DNA from: Rhodoplanes sp.
Lineage (GTDB): Bacteria > Pseudomonadota > Alphaproteobacteria > Rhizobiales > Xanthobacteraceae
Direction: 5' to 3'
Length of the DNA: 64,000 bases
NCBI RefSeq assembly: GCF_013377085.1
Contig: NZ_JACAAX010000002.1
Coordinates: 1 to 64,000, forward strand
The notes under the pieces: generated by a model
Told to the model about the DNA's origin: nothing
The model's input: only the letters and a program-made list of their open reading frames with translations
The model's database searches: none
Made by a program: the position numbers and the translations under genes
Shown here: in pieces, positions 1 to 9,734 of the stretch
How positions within the stretch are numbered: the first letter of the stretch is position 1
Layout of the letters: every line of letters begins with the position of its first letter

Positions 1-119
1 AGACCCGCATGACCCTGACCCTCTCCTGCGACCACCGCGTCGTCGACGGCGCGCTCGGCGCAAAGCTCCTCGCCGCCGTCAAACGCGGACTCGAGCACCC
101 CGTCGGTCTCCTGGTGTAG
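1..119 (+). CDS. 2-oxoacid dehydrogenase E2 (dihydrolipoamide acyltransferase), C-terminal fragment
   Basis: Only the last 38 or so codons lie in the window (frame begins at base 3, stop TAG at 117-119). The visible residues contain SCDHRVVDG, the catalytic-domain signature of lipoamide-dependent acyltransferases, in which the His of DHR and the Asp of DG take part in acyl transfer from lipoyl to CoA. The ending is typical of the family. Whether it is the pyruvate, 2-oxoglutarate or branched-chain enzyme cannot be decided from this fragment; the DHRVVDGA form is common in pyruvate dehydrogenase E2 (pdhC). Confidence 0.85.
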   Translation, partial: TRMTLTLSCDHRVVDGALGAKLLAAVKRGLEHPVGLLV

Positions 120-126
120 GCGACGC

Positions 127-744
127 TCAACGCGCCGGAGCGGCCGCCGCGTTTTCCGGCAGCGCCACCGGCGGCGCGCTCGGTTGGACCGGGGCCACGA
201 AGACCGATGGACTGCCAACATCGGCGATCACCGGACCGGCCGGCAACCGCCTTGCGCCGCTGCCCGCCGTCACCTCGCTGCGGAGCCGGAGAGGCGACGC
301 GATGCACCACAGCTTGTCCGGCCCGATGCCACTGCCGATGCCGTTGATGCTGACCTTGCCGAAGTCGAGCATTTGGCCAAGAAGCCCCTGCTCCACCTCG
401 ATTGTCTCGATGCGTTCGACCGGCATCTCGCTGGTCGAGCGGCGCCAGCCCCCGGACTTGTAGATCACCCGGCGATCCGTGACGGCGATCTCGGTGAACC
501 GGCGCCGGAACCAGTTCCGCGCCAGCAGGACCATGCCGAAAGCGAGGACCGCCAGCGCGACCCCGACCCAGACGGCATCCCAGGTCGTCGGAAAGTCGGC
601 TTCCAGATAGACCGTCAGCGCCGCCGCGAGCCCCGCCACTGCGGCTACTGCGATGGCGACCCCGGGCAGATAGACAACCCAATGCCGGCCGGTGCGGAAC
701 CGCACCGTCTCGCCCGGCTGCAGAACAGTGTCGACATAGCCCAT
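127..744 (-). CDS. PH (bPH2) domain-containing membrane protein
   Basis: A 205-residue protein. Residues about 27-47 and 58-75 form two hydrophobic membrane segments, followed by a basic RNWFRRR stretch and a bacterial pleckstrin-homology-like domain (about 80-155) with the typical ITDRRVI-like core (seen as VTDRRVIYKSGGW) and the IETIEVEQGLLGQMLDFGKV block of the YdbT/bPH2 family. The C-terminal 50 residues are Ala/Pro-rich and probably disordered. Such proteins are cytoplasmic-membrane proteins of unknown role. It converges with the preceding gene and is divergent from the dehydrogenase gene at 892. Confidence 0.85.
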   Translation of the reverse strand: MGYVDTVLQPGETVRFRTGRHWVVYLPGVAIAVAAVAGLAAALTVYLEADFPTTWDAVWVGVALAVLAFGMVLLARNWFRRRFTEIAVTDRRVIYKSGGWRRSTSEMPVERIETIEVEQGLLGQMLDFGKVSINGIGSGIGPDKLWCIASPLRLRSEVTAGSGARRLPAGPVIADVGSPSVFVAPVQPSAPPVALPENAAAAPAR

Positions 745-891
745 GCGCGCGTCCCCGACGTCGGCGTAGCCATACCGCGTTTCGCCGCAGGGTGGAATCG
801 CCCGGCGCCACCCGGCGACCCCGGCCTTGCCGGCCCCGACCCGGTGCTGTTAATCCGGGGGCGCGTGCAAAAGAAGGCCGGGGAGGCTGTG

Positions 892-1869
892 ATGACCGTC
901 GAGAAGCCCGACATTCTGCTGGTCGGGAACACCAAGCCCGTGATCGTCGGCGGCCTCGAGCCGATCTCGACGCTGCACCGGCTGATCGAGGCACCGGACC
1001 CGGAGCGGTTCCTCGTCGAGATCGCGCCGCGCGTGCGCGGCATCGCGGTCGCCTACACGGCCAACAAGATCGACGGCGCTTTCCTGCAGCGCTTCCCCGA
1101 GCTGGAGATCGTGTCGAGCTTCGGGGTCGGCTACGACCACATCGACGCCGGCTGGGCCGGCCGGCACGGCATCGTCGTCACCAACACGCCCGAAGTGCTG
1201 GACGAGGAGGTCGCCGACACGGCGCTGGGCCTGCTTCTGTGCACGGCGCGTGAGCTGCCGCAGGCGGAGCGGCATCTGCGCGCCGGCAAATGGGTCGAGC
1301 GTCCCTACCCGCTCAGCAAGGCGACGCTGCGCGACCGCACGGTCGGCCTGGTCGGCATGGGCCGCATCGGCCGCGCCATCGCGCGCCGGCTCGACGCCTT
1401 CGGGGTGCCGGTCGTCTATCACACGCGCCGACCCGTGGCAGAGGTGCCGTACCGGCACTACCCGAACCTGCTCGACATGGCGCGCGACGTCGACGTGCTG
1501 CTGGCCATCGTGCCGGGCGGCGAGACGACCCGCAACATGATCGACGCCGACGTGCTGAAGGCGCTCGGACCGAACGGCATCCTGATCAACATGGCGCGCG
1601 GCTCGGTGGTCGACGAGGCCGCCCTGATCGAGGCGCTGAAGTCCCGCACCATCCTGTCGGCCGGGCTCGACGTGTTCGCCAAAGAGCCGCGGGTGCCGGA
1701 CGAGCTGATCGCCATGGACCACGTCGTGCTGTTCCCGCATCTCGGCTCGGCCTCGGCCCAGACCCGCGCCGCCATGGACCAGCTCGTCGTCGACAATCTC
1801 GCGTCCTGGTTCGCCGGCAAGGGTCCGCTGACGCCGGTGCCGGAGACGCCGTGGCCGCCGGCCCAGTGA
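892..1869 (+). CDS. D-2-hydroxyacid dehydrogenase (glyoxylate/hydroxypyruvate reductase type)
   Basis: A 325-residue NAD(P)-dependent oxidoreductase. The Rossmann segment GLVGMGRIGRAIARRL gives the GxGxxG nucleotide-binding motif at about residue 165, and the family signatures appear in order: INMARGSVVDE (Arg that binds the carboxylate), the GLDVFAKEPRVP block with the catalytic Glu, and FPHLGSAS with the catalytic His. Arg instead of other residues after HTRR in the cofactor loop suggests NADPH use. The ATG at 892 is preceded by GGGAGG six bases upstream; a longer open frame runs upstream but lies antisense to the PH-domain gene and is not supported. Substrate is probably glyoxylate or hydroxypyruvate; a hydroxypyruvate isomerase gene lies at 21.3 kb. 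Confidence 0.92.
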   Translation: MTVEKPDILLVGNTKPVIVGGLEPISTLHRLIEAPDPERFLVEIAPRVRGIAVAYTANKIDGAFLQRFPELEIVSSFGVGYDHIDAGWAGRHGIVVTNTPEVLDEEVADTALGLLLCTARELPQAERHLRAGKWVERPYPLSKATLRDRTVGLVGMGRIGRAIARRLDAFGVPVVYHTRRPVAEVPYRHYPNLLDMARDVDVLLAIVPGGETTRNMIDADVLKALGPNGILINMARGSVVDEAALIEALKSRTILSAGLDVFAKEPRVPDELIAMDHVVLFPHLGSASAQTRAAMDQLVVDNLASWFAGKGPLTPVPETPWPPAQ

Positions 1870-1937
1870 GGCGACGCGGCGCCGGCCTGCACGCCGGCGT
1901 CGTGGCGAGGCCGGCGACCCCGTGCTAGCCTGATCCG

Positions 1938-2681
1938 ATGTGGACTCGATCGACCGCGCGCCTTGCGCTTCTCGCCGCCGTGCCCCTCGTGGCCGTGCTG
2001 CTCGCCACCCTGCCCGCCGCCGGCCCGGCCACGGCCCAGTCGCCGGCGCCGGCGCCTTCCGGCCCCAGCGAAACCGCCCGCAACGTGGCGGGAACCCAGT
2101 GGGAGTTCTCCAACGCCGACCGCGACCGGCGCTGTTCCGTCGCCTTCCGCACCGATGCGGCCGGGTCGCCCGGCATGAAGCTGGAGCTGGAGAAATCCTG
2201 CACGGGCCTCTTCCCGTTCCTGCGCGAGGCCGCCGCCTGGACGCTCGGCGAGAACGACTTCCTGCGCTTCGTCGATGCGCGCGGCAGGGTGATGCTGGAG
2301 TTCAGCGAGGTCGAGCAGGGCCTGTGGGAGGCGCCGAAGCCCGGCGAAGGCATCCTGTTCCTGCAGACGGTCGCCTCGCTGAAACGGCCGCCGCCGAGCC
2401 TCGACGATATGGCCGGCCAATGGTCTTTGACCCGCGGCGGCCGCACGCTGTGCGCCGTGACGCTCGCCGCCACGCCGGCAGGCGACGCCTTCGCGCTGAA
2501 GCTCGGCACGAATTGCGACGCCGTCGTCGCCCGCTTCGCGCCGACGACCTGGTCGATGGACCGCGACGAGCTGGTGCTCAACGGCGCGCGCAACCAGACT
2601 TGGCGCTTCGAGGAAACCGACCCGAAGACCTGGCAGCGCGTCCCCGAGACGCCCGACCCGATCCTGATGGTGAAGCAGTAG
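1938..2681 (+). CDS. AprI/Inh (Omp19-like) family secreted protein with two inhibitor-type domains
   Basis: A 247-residue exported protein. Residues 1-34 are a signal peptide (hydrophobic LALLAAVPLVAVLLATL, then AxA before QSPAPAP). Two repeats of the same fold follow, about 48-130 (VAGTQWEFSNADRDRRCSVAF) and 158-240 (MAGQWSLTRGGRTLCAVTL); each has a Trp near its start and a Cys pair (RRCSV with KSCTG; TLCAV with TNCDA), as in AprI/Inh metalloprotease inhibitors and Brucella Omp19. Family members inhibit proteases in the periplasm or at the surface; most have a single domain, so the duplication is notable. No lipobox is visible. No partner protease is adjacent. Confidence 0.8.
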   Translation: MWTRSTARLALLAAVPLVAVLLATLPAAGPATAQSPAPAPSGPSETARNVAGTQWEFSNADRDRRCSVAFRTDAAGSPGMKLELEKSCTGLFPFLREAAAWTLGENDFLRFVDARGRVMLEFSEVEQGLWEAPKPGEGILFLQTVASLKRPPPSLDDMAGQWSLTRGGRTLCAVTLAATPAGDAFALKLGTNCDAVVARFAPTTWSMDRDELVLNGARNQTWRFEETDPKTWQRVPETPDPILMVKQ

Positions 2682-2721
2682 GGGGCGTACGCCCCATTCG
2701 AGTTTCCTTGCGACGGCCGCC

Positions 2722-4695
2722 TCAATCCCGGGCCAGCGCCGCGACCGGATCGAGCAGCGAGGCGTTGCGGGCCGGCAGGAAGCCGAACAGCACGCCGATC
2801 AGGGTCGAGCACAGCACCGCGGCGGCGATCGAGGTGCCCGAATAGACCAGGCTGAAGCTCGACCCGAAGGCCGCGAAGGCGGCCCCGAAGCCGAGCGCCG
2901 CGGCGATGCCGATCAGCCCGCCGATCAGGCAGACCAGCACGGCCTCGATCAGGAACTGCTGCAGGATGTCGCTGCGCCGTGCCCCGACCGCCATGCGCAC
3001 GCCGATCTCGGCGACCCGCTCCGACACCGACACCAGCATGATGTTCATCACCCCGATGCCGCCGACGATCAGCGAGATGACGGCGATCGCCGCGACCAGC
3101 AGGGTGAGCACCGCGGCCGTCGACGTGATGGTGCGGCGGATGTCGTCGGTGTTGAGGATGAAGACATCCTTGGCGGCGTGGCGCTGGGTGAGCAACTGGA
3201 TCACGGCCTGCTCGGCCAGCGACGTGTCGGTGTCGTCGTTCACCCGTACCGTGATGCTGCGCAGCGAATAGGTGCCGAGCAGGCGCGCCTGCACGGTCGT
3301 GTAGGGCAGATAGACGGACGGGTTGGCGCTGGAGCCGAAGCCACCCTGCTGCGCCTGGGTGACGCCGATCACCCGGAACGGCACCTTGCCGATCAACAGC
3401 GTCTGTCCGACGGCGCCACCCGCCACGGTCGCGAACAAGGCTTTGCGGGTGTTCTCGTCGATCACCACGTCCTGCGCCATGCGGCGCACGCCGTCGCCGT
3501 CGAAGATGCGGCCTTCGGCGAGCTTGGTCCCCTTGACGATGAAGTACTGCTCCCCGACGCCGTTGATCTGGGCGCTGACCTCGAGCGCGCCGTAGCGCAG
3601 CGTGCTGTTGGTCGACACCGTCGGGGTGACGCCGGCGACCCAAGGCTGCTCGGCCAGCGCGCGCGCGTCCGCCACCACCAGGGTCTTCACCTTGGCCGAG
3701 CGGACGTCGCCGAAATCCTTGCCGGGAAAGATCTCCAGCGTGTTGGTGCCGAGGCTGGAGATGTTGGACAGCACCTTGCGGCGCGAGCCTTCGCCGAGCG
3801 CGACGACGCACACCACCGAGGCGATGCCGATGACGATGCCCAGCATGGTCAGCACCGTACGCAGCCGGTGGGCGTTCATGGCGAGCAGCGCCATCCTGAG
3901 CGCCTCGCGGAAGCGGTCGGCGGCGACGCGCCAGGGCGACGCCACGGGCGCCGCCGCCGTCGCGGCCGGGCGCGGCCGCGCGGCGTGCCGGTCGCGCACG
4001 CGGCGGTCGGCGACGATGACGCCGTCGCTCAGCTCGACGATACGCTCGGCGCGGCCGGCCACCGCCATGTCGTGCGTGACGATGACGACCGTAGTGCCCT
4101 CGGCGTTGAGCTCGTCGAGGATCTTCAGCACCTCCTCGCCGCTGGCACGGTCGAGCGCACCGGTCGGCTCGTCGGCGAAGACGACGTCGGCGCCGTTGAC
4201 CAGGGCGCGCGCGATCGAGACGCGCTGCTGCTGGCCGCCGGAGAGCTGGCCCGGCCGATGGCCGAGGCGATCGGCCATGCCGAGCCGGCCCAGCAGGGCG
4301 CCGGCGCGCGCCTTGCGGTCGGCGAGGGACAGGCCCGCATAAGTCGCCGGCATCTCGACATTGCCGAGCGCCGTCAGCTCGGAGAGCAGGTGATAGCGCT
4401 GGAAGACGAAGCCGAACCGCTCGCGCCGCAGCGCCGCCAGCTCGTCCATGCCGAGCGCCGCGGTCTCGCTTCCGGCGATGCGGTAGCTGCCCGCGGTCGG
4501 CCGATCGAGGCAGCCCAAGATGTTCATCAGGGTCGACTTGCCGGAGCCGGACGGCCCGACGATCGCCACCATCTCGCCCGCCGGGATGACGAGGTCGACC
4601 CCGGCCAGCGCCGCGATGGTGCCGTCGCCGGCCGGATACTCCCGGCGCACGCCCGAGAGCACGATGAGGGGCGCAGGGGTCAGCGGCTCCGCCAC
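2722..4695 (-). CDS. macB: MacB-type ABC exporter: ATPase fused to permease
   Basis: A 657-residue fusion. Residues about 10-230 are an ABC ATPase with Walker [10 protein letters not shown], signature LSGGQQQR and Walker [11 protein letters not shown] Pro/Ala linker leads to the permease: one membrane helix at about 275-300, a large periplasmic domain (about 305-530), and three helices with the FtsX-like [28 protein letters not shown] motif region before the C-terminus. In the MacAB-TolC system MacB drives extrusion of macrolides, lipopeptides or other periplasmic substrates. It starts two bases after the macA stop, so both are surely one transcript. No TolC-type gene is in the window. Confidence 0.93.
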   Translation of the reverse strand: MAEPLTPAPLIVLSGVRREYPAGDGTIAALAGVDLVIPAGEMVAIVGPSGSGKSTLMNILGCLDRPTAGSYRIAGSETAALGMDELAALRRERFGFVFQRYHLLSELTALGNVEMPATYAGLSLADRKARAGALLGRLGMADRLGHRPGQLSGGQQQRVSIARALVNGADVVFADEPTGALDRASGEEVLKILDELNAEGTTVVIVTHDMAVAGRAERIVELSDGVIVADRRVRDRHAARPRPAATAAAPVASPWRVAADRFREALRMALLAMNAHRLRTVLTMLGIVIGIASVVCVVALGEGSRRKVLSNISSLGTNTLEIFPGKDFGDVRSAKVKTLVVADARALAEQPWVAGVTPTVSTNSTLRYGALEVSAQINGVGEQYFIVKGTKLAEGRIFDGDGVRRMAQDVVIDENTRKALFATVAGGAVGQTLLIGKVPFRVIGVTQAQQGGFGSSANPSVYLPYTTVQARLLGTYSLRSITVRVNDDTDTSLAEQAVIQLLTQRHAAKDVFILNTDDIRRTITSTAAVLTLLVAAIAVISLIVGGIGVMNIMLVSVSERVAEIGVRMAVGARRSDILQQFLIEAVLVCLIGGLIGIAAALGFGAAFAAFGSSFSLVYSGTSIAAAVLCSTLIGVLFGFLPARNASLLDPVAALARD

Positions 4696-4697
4696 GA

Positions 4698-5930
4698 TCA
4701 GAACCCCATCGGCGGCGGCGGGCCCATCGTGCGGGTCTGGCCCTCGCTGCTGCGCCGGCCGGTGACGACGCGCTCGCCCTCGCGCAGGCCGGTGCGGATC
4801 TCGGCCATCACCTTGTTGTTGAGGCCGACCGTGACGGGCCGCGACGTGATCTCTCCGCCCGGTCCGACCACCTGCACGGTTTGGGCGCCGTCGCCGTTGC
4901 CGGGCCCGAGCGCCGCGGCCGGAACCGTGAGAACCTTGGTCGCCGTGCCGAGCACGATGCGAACCTGCGCCGTCATGTAGGTGCGCAGCCGGCCCTCCGG
5001 GTTAGGCACGTTGAAGATGCCGTTGTAATAGATCGCCGACGTGGAGGTGGAGGATGATGTGGAACTCGACGAGCTCGACGTCGTCGAGGTGCTGAAGCTC
5101 GAATCGCTGCGGATCGATTCGGGCGCCGGCTCGATCGACTCCAGCGTCGCGTGGAAGCGCTGCTCGGGATCGCCCAGGATGGTGAAATAGACTTGCTGGC
5201 CGGACCTCACCTTGACGACGTCGGCCTCGGAGATTTCGGCCCGCACCGTCATCACATCGAGCCGGCCCAGCACCACGATGGTCGGCGCCGACTGCACGGC
5301 GTTGACGGTCTGGCCCTCCTGCGTGACGATCGCCAGCACGGTCCCGTCGATCGGCGCCGTGATGCGCGTGTATCCGAGATTGATGCGGGCGGTCTCCACC
5401 GCCACCTCGGCCTCGACGATCTGGGCGTCGAGCTGGGCGATCTGGGCGCGCGTCGTCTTCACGGTCGTCTCGGCCGAATCGTAGTCGGCGCGCGACGACG
5501 CCTTCTGGGCGAAGGTGACCTGGTGGCGGCCGAGCGACGCCTCGGCATTGGCGAGCGTCGCCTCCTTCTCGGTGCGCTGGGCGCGGGTGTTCTGAAGCGA
5601 CGCGATCGCGGTGCGCAAGGCGTTCTGCTGGGTGAGCGAATCGATCTCGGCGATCAGGTCGCCGGCCGCGACGGCCTGGCCGAGCGTCACCTTCAGGGCG
5701 GTGACGCGGCCCGACACCTGCGCCCCGACCGCGACCAGCTTGACCGGCTTGAGCGTGCCGCTCGCCAGCACGGTCTCCTCGATGTCGCCGACCGTCACGG
5801 CCGCCGTCATCACGTCGGCGGCGGGCGCCGGCGCCAGCACCGCCCTGACCACGAAGCCGGCGAGCGCAACGAGTCCGACGATCGCGGCGACCAGCGTAAT
5901 GCGGAGTCGCGGGGTCATGCGGCGTGACAC
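4698..5930 (-). CDS. macA: MacA-type periplasmic adaptor (membrane fusion protein)
   Basis: A 410-residue HlyD/RND-type adaptor: N-terminal membrane anchor (about 10-30), biotinyl-lipoyl half-motif, a coiled-coil hairpin (about 98-180), second lipoyl half ([15 protein letters not shown]), and beta-barrel and membrane-proximal domains. The [18 protein letters not shown] segment is the MacA signature seen in E. coli. It links MacB to an outer-membrane channel. Unusual is a run of 24 residues (275-298) made almost only of Ser and Thr, placed just before the conserved [13 protein letters not shown] block. First gene of the macA-macB operon. Confidence 0.92.
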   Translation of the reverse strand: MSRRMTPRLRITLVAAIVGLVALAGFVVRAVLAPAPAADVMTAAVTVGDIEETVLASGTLKPVKLVAVGAQVSGRVTALKVTLGQAVAAGDLIAEIDSLTQQNALRTAIASLQNTRAQRTEKEATLANAEASLGRHQVTFAQKASSRADYDSAETTVKTTRAQIAQLDAQIVEAEVAVETARINLGYTRITAPIDGTVLAIVTQEGQTVNAVQSAPTIVVLGRLDVMTVRAEISEADVVKVRSGQQVYFTILGDPEQRFHATLESIEPAPESIRSDSSFSTSTTSSSSSSTSSSTSTSAIYYNGIFNVPNPEGRLRTYMTAQVRIVLGTATKVLTVPAAALGPGNGDGAQTVQVVGPGGEITSRPVTVGLNNKVMAEIRTGLREGERVVTGRRSSEGQTRTMGPPPPMGF

Positions 5931-6378
5931 TGCACCGGCCGTCGAAGGTCACCGCTCGACAAGTTCAACACCAGGCGCACCCAAAACCGCATCGAGAATG
6001 CGCTTTGTATTCGGATGCCGCGGTTCACGTCAACGCACGTATATTTCTTTACGTCTGCAATAGAGCAGACACAAATGAAATACATCGAAACAAACAAGGC
6101 GGGCTGTCGCTTCCGCCGCCGGCGACGACACGGCGTGCGCGCCGTGGGCCGTTCAGACCGGCATATCTTTTTCTTATCGTCCTGGATCGACAAAGAATGT
6201 CCGGCCGCTGAAAAGGTCGGTGTAGAGTCACGTCGAGACGAACGTGCTGGGCCGAGAGCAGGTACGCTGCTCCGATCGGCAGATGCGGAGGCGCGCCGAG
6301 AGCGGTCGTCGGTCGATCCGCGCCCTGGGGCGCACGCCGGGATGCGTGACGTTCCTGCATTTGATCAGGGAGTCAGCC
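5931..6378. other. Intergenic region between macA and the TctC gene
   Basis: About 450 bases without a convincing gene between two divergent transcription units. The stretch 6005-6110 is visibly richer in A and T than its surroundings and is where both promoters would be expected. It carries the inverted repeat described at 6053-6070. Open frames here lack family resemblance and ribosome-binding sites. Confidence 0.5.
6053..6070. promoter_or_regulatory. Inverted repeat, possible operator
   Basis: GTCTGC and GCAGAC form perfect six-base arms around the six-base spacer AATAGA, in the AT-rich part of the macA/TctC divergent region. A regulator site for either side is an inference; no regulator gene is adjacent. 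Confidence 0.25.
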
Positions 6379-7353
6379 GTGGAACTGCACCGCCGTCAGA
6401 TCCTGAGTCTCGCCGCAGGTGCCGTCTCGCTCTCCGCCTTGCCGCGCAGCGCAGGGGCACAAGTCTATCCGTCGCGGCCGGTGACGCTGTACGTCTCCTA
6501 TCCGGCCGGCACGGCGACGGACATCACGCTGCGCACACTGACGTCCGCGGCGGAGAAGCACCTCGGACAGCCGTTCGTGATCGAGAACCGGCCGGGCGCC
6601 GCCGGCGTCCTGGCGTCACAACAGGTGGCGACGTCGGCGCAGCCGGATGGTTACAGCATCGTTCAGGTTCCGCTGACCGTGTTCCGGACGCCGTTCCTGC
6701 GCAAGACGGCCTACGATCCCGCCAAGGACTTCACCTACATCATCGGCGTCACCGGCTATGTCTACGGCATCGTCGTGCGCGCCGACTCGCCGTTCAAGAC
6801 GTTCCAGGATCTGATCGCATATGCGAAGGCCAATCCCGGCAAGATCAGCTACGGGACGAACGGCCCGACCTCGACGCAGCACGTATCGATGCTGCAGATC
6901 GGCAAGCATTTCGGCGTCGACTGGCTCCACGTGCCCTACAAGGGCGGCAATGAAAGCATCAACGCCCTGCTCGGCGGCCACATCGACGCCGTCGCCGACG
7001 TGACCGTCTGGGCGCCGCAGGTGGATGCCGGCCAGCTCCGCCTTCTGGTCACCTTCGGGGCCAACAGGACCAAACGCTGGCCGGACGTGCCGATCTTGAA
7101 GGAGGTCGGATTCGACCTGGTCGCCACGTCGCCCTACGGCCTCGCCGGCCCCAAAGGCATGAACCCCGCCGTCGTCAAGACACTTCACGACGCGCTGCGG
7201 AAGGGCATGGACGATCCTGCGTTCCGAGCCACCATGGAGAAGCTCGACCAGGAGATTTGGTATCTCGGCAGCGAGGACTATCGCACCTACGCGATCCGCG
7301 AGATCGCGGCGCAGAAGCAGGTCGTCGAGGAGTTCGGGCTCAAGCAGGATTGA
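6379..7353 (+). CDS. Bug/TctC family tripartite tricarboxylate transporter substrate-binding protein
   Basis: A 324-residue periplasmic binding protein. The GTG start at 6379 is chosen because GGGAG lies about eight bases upstream and because it gives a proper export signal (LHRRQILSLAAGAVSLSALPRSAGA, with the twin-Arg-like RR). The mature protein begins with YPSRPVTLYVSYPAGTATD, the Bug-family block equivalent to PxRPxxxxVPxxAGGxxD, and shows IENRPGAAG and VPYKGG, which contact carboxylate ligands. Bug proteins capture organic acids for TctAB carriers; no TctA or TctB gene is in the window, so it is an orphan here. It stands apart in direction from the IclR cluster but shares its theme with the second TctC gene at 9735. 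Confidence 0.93.
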   Translation: MELHRRQILSLAAGAVSLSALPRSAGAQVYPSRPVTLYVSYPAGTATDITLRTLTSAAEKHLGQPFVIENRPGAAGVLASQQVATSAQPDGYSIVQVPLTVFRTPFLRKTAYDPAKDFTYIIGVTGYVYGIVVRADSPFKTFQDLIAYAKANPGKISYGTNGPTSTQHVSMLQIGKHFGVDWLHVPYKGGNESINALLGGHIDAVADVTVWAPQVDAGQLRLLVTFGANRTKRWPDVPILKEVGFDLVATSPYGLAGPKGMNPAVVKTLHDALRKGMDDPAFRATMEKLDQEIWYLGSEDYRTYAIREIAAQKQVVEEFGLKQD

Positions 7354-7415
7354 TCCGTCCGCCACGCGATTCGACAATGTCGCGAGCGGCCTCGACCATC
7401 GCCTGAGCGACGCCA

Positions 7416-8840
7416 CTACTCTCTGTCGCCGAGTATGGCCTTTACCTCGAGGTACTCTTCGAATCCGAAGACCCCGAACTCACGTCCATTGCCTGACTGC
7501 TTGTAGCCCCCGAAGGGAAGGCCGCGGTCGAACGCAGCGCCGTTGAGGTAGACGCGTCCTGCCCGGATGCGGTTGGCGACGGCGCGAGCGCGGGCGAGAT
7601 CCTTGGACTGCACGAAGCCCGCCAATCCGAACGGCGTATCGTTGGCGATGTCGATCGCCTCGTCCTCGGTATCGTAGCTCATGATCGACAGCACCGGGCC
7701 GAAGACCTCCTCGCGTGCGATCCTCATGTGCGGCGTCACATCACCGAAGACGGTCGGGCGAACATAGAATCCACGGTCGAGACCCGGAGGCCGCCCCGTT
7801 CCGCCGGCCACCAGAGTCGCCCCCTCGTCGACGCCCGACCGGATGAGGTCCTGAACCTTCTCGACCTGCGCTCGGCTCACCAGCGGCCCCATGGTGGCCG
7901 CCGGATCGAGCGGGTCACCCAGCCGAATGGTGTCGACGGCCTCGCGCGCAGCCGCGAAGGCCGCGTCCCGCTGCGCGCGGGGGATCAGCATGCGCGTGGG
8001 AGACTGGCAGTTCTGGCCGGCGTTCGTGTAACAGGCGTGGACGCCGGCGATCACGGCGGCTTTCAGGTCGGCATCGGCGAGGATGATGTTGGCGGACTTG
8101 CCGCCCAGCTCCTGCGCGACGCGCTTGACCGTGTCCGCCGCGAGCTTGGCCACGCGCACGCCGGCCGTCGTCGATCCGGTCAACGACACCATGTCGATCT
8201 CCGGGTGGGCCGCGATCGCCTCGCCCACCGTGGGTCCGTCGCCGTTGACGAGATTGAAGACACCGGCCGGGATCCCGGCGTCGTGGACGATCTCTGCAAA
8301 CAGCATCGCGCTGAGCGGCGCGATCTCGCTGGGCTTGAGAACGACGGTGCAACCGGTCGCGAGCGCTGGCGCGACCTTGGAGGCGACCTGGTTCAGCGGC
8401 CAGTTCCACGGCGTGATCAGTCCGCAGACACCGATCGGCTCGCGGCGGACGATGCCGTTGCCCATCCGCTCCTCGAAACGGTATCCTGCAAGGACCCGCG
8501 CGGCTTCCTCGAAATGAAAGAGCGCAACGGTCGCCTGGCGCTCGGTGGCGAACGTGATCGGCGCGCCCATTTCGAGGGTCATCATCCGCGCCAGTTCCGG
8601 CAGACGCGCTCGAAAGCCCTCGATGATCTTCCGAAGCCAGAAGAGACGCTCTTCGACGCTCACGTCGGAACAGGCGGCGAAGGCGCGGCGCGCCGCCTTG
8701 GCGGCCCGATCCACATCCTGCCCCGAGCCCAGGCTGATCTGCGCGAAGGTCTCCTCCGTCGCAGGGTTGACGACTCCCGAAGTCGACGGCGCGGCTGGAT
8801 CCACCCAAGCGCCATCGATGTAGAATTTCGACGTGTCCAT
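7416..8840 (-). CDS. NAD(P)-dependent aldehyde dehydrogenase
   Basis: A 474-residue ALDH-superfamily enzyme that oxidises an aldehyde to a carboxylic acid. The catalytic Cys is C278 in GQNCQSPTR and the general-base Glu is E244 in QELGGKS; the cofactor-binding PWNWPLNQ and TGSTTAG blocks are present. The ATG at 8840 (MDTSKFYIDG) follows a GCAGGGA ribosome-binding site; 24 extra upstream codons look untranslated. The closest described types are medium-chain or aromatic aldehyde dehydrogenases, but the substrate cannot be read. It is the last gene of the minus-strand run BKACE - TctC - SDR - ALDH. Confidence 0.94.
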   Translation of the reverse strand: MDTSKFYIDGAWVDPAAPSTSGVVNPATEETFAQISLGSGQDVDRAAKAARRAFAACSDVSVEERLFWLRKIIEGFRARLPELARMMTLEMGAPITFATERQATVALFHFEEAARVLAGYRFEERMGNGIVRREPIGVCGLITPWNWPLNQVASKVAPALATGCTVVLKPSEIAPLSAMLFAEIVHDAGIPAGVFNLVNGDGPTVGEAIAAHPEIDMVSLTGSTTAGVRVAKLAADTVKRVAQELGGKSANIILADADLKAAVIAGVHACYTNAGQNCQSPTRMLIPRAQRDAAFAAAREAVDTIRLGDPLDPAATMGPLVSRAQVEKVQDLIRSGVDEGATLVAGGTGRPPGLDRGFYVRPTVFGDVTPHMRIAREEVFGPVLSIMSYDTEDEAIDIANDTPFGLAGFVQSKDLARARAVANRIRAGRVYLNGAAFDRGLPFGGYKQSGNGREFGVFGFEEYLEVKAILGDRE

Positions 8841-8952
8841 CGTTCCCTGCCCATGACGTCCGCACGACGGCGGGTCTTTTGTGTCCGCAGCCTGAAGGAC
8901 CAGGCCGTCCATTAGTCGCTGCGACTTTCGTCGCGCCCGCGTTCCGTCGGAC

Positions 8953-9714
8953 CTAAAGGTGTCGGCCCTCGTCCACCGGCACGACGATACCGGTCGAGCT
9001 GGTCAGATTGACGATGCAGGCAACCACAGCTCTTGCGACGTCGTCAGGCATGGTGATGTGGGCGAGCGGCATTCTTTCGGCGGTTTTCTGTAGCTGCTCG
9101 CGGGTCCGGCCGGCGACAAAGTCCGTATCGACTCCGGCCGGCGAGACGGAGAACACGCGGATGTGCGGCGCAAGAACCTTCGCGAGCGCGATCGTGAGCG
9201 CATCGACGCCGGCCTTTGCGGCCAGATAAGCCAGGCTGCTGCCCAGGCCCGTACGGGCCGCTATCGACGAAATGTTCACGATTGCTGCCCCGTTGCCGCG
9301 TTCCAGCAATGGACGGAAAGCTCGAACCATGGCGAAGGGCCCCCGCAGATTGATCGTGACGGTTCGGTCGAAGATGTCGTCCGTCAGCCCGTCGAGATCC
9401 TTGGCGGGCACCGGAGTCGTCGCGCCGCCGCAATTGACCAGCGCATCGAGCCGCCCGTATCGGTCCTGCACGGCCGCCACGGTCGCGGAGATCGACACCG
9501 GATCGTCGATCGCAATGCGCATGGTCAGATGCCCGGTGCCCTGCAGCCCGTCGACCACCTCTTCGGCCAGTGCGCGGCGGCTGTTGTAGCCGACCACGAC
9601 AGCGGACCCCATGGCGGCGAGGCGCGCCGCAGTCGCTTTGCCGATACCGCTGCTGCCGCCCGTGACGAGCGCAATTTTCGGAACCGACAGTGCAGGAACT
9701 TCGATGCTCGTCAT
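8953..9714 (-). CDS. Short-chain dehydrogenase/reductase (SDR)
   Basis: A 253-residue classical SDR. It has the TGGSSGIG dinucleotide loop (residues 18-25), NCGG in place of NNAG near residue 94, a catalytic Ser at 149/150 in NISSIA, and the YLAAK motif with Tyr163 and Lys167. NSRR after the second strand suggests NADPH preference. The ending PVDEGRHL resembles the usual C-terminal VDGG block. It lies 20 bases downstream of the TctC gene and is in operon position with BKACE and ALDH, so it probably oxidises or reduces an intermediate of the same pathway. Confidence 0.92.
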   Translation of the reverse strand: MTSIEVPALSVPKIALVTGGSSGIGKATAARLAAMGSAVVVGYNSRRALAEEVVDGLQGTGHLTMRIAIDDPVSISATVAAVQDRYGRLDALVNCGGATTPVPAKDLDGLTDDIFDRTVTINLRGPFAMVRAFRPLLERGNGAAIVNISSIAARTGLGSSLAYLAAKAGVDALTIALAKVLAPHIRVFSVSPAGVDTDFVAGRTREQLQKTAERMPLAHITMPDDVARAVVACIVNLTSSTGIVVPVDEGRHL

Positions 9715-9734
9715 CTACGGCGACCTCGCTTTTG

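Noticed and set aside
184-891. Long upstream extension of the 2-hydroxyacid dehydrogenase frame
   Set aside because: It lies antisense to the PH-domain gene, has Arg/Pro/His-rich text, and a strong GGGAGG ribosome-binding site marks the ATG at 892.
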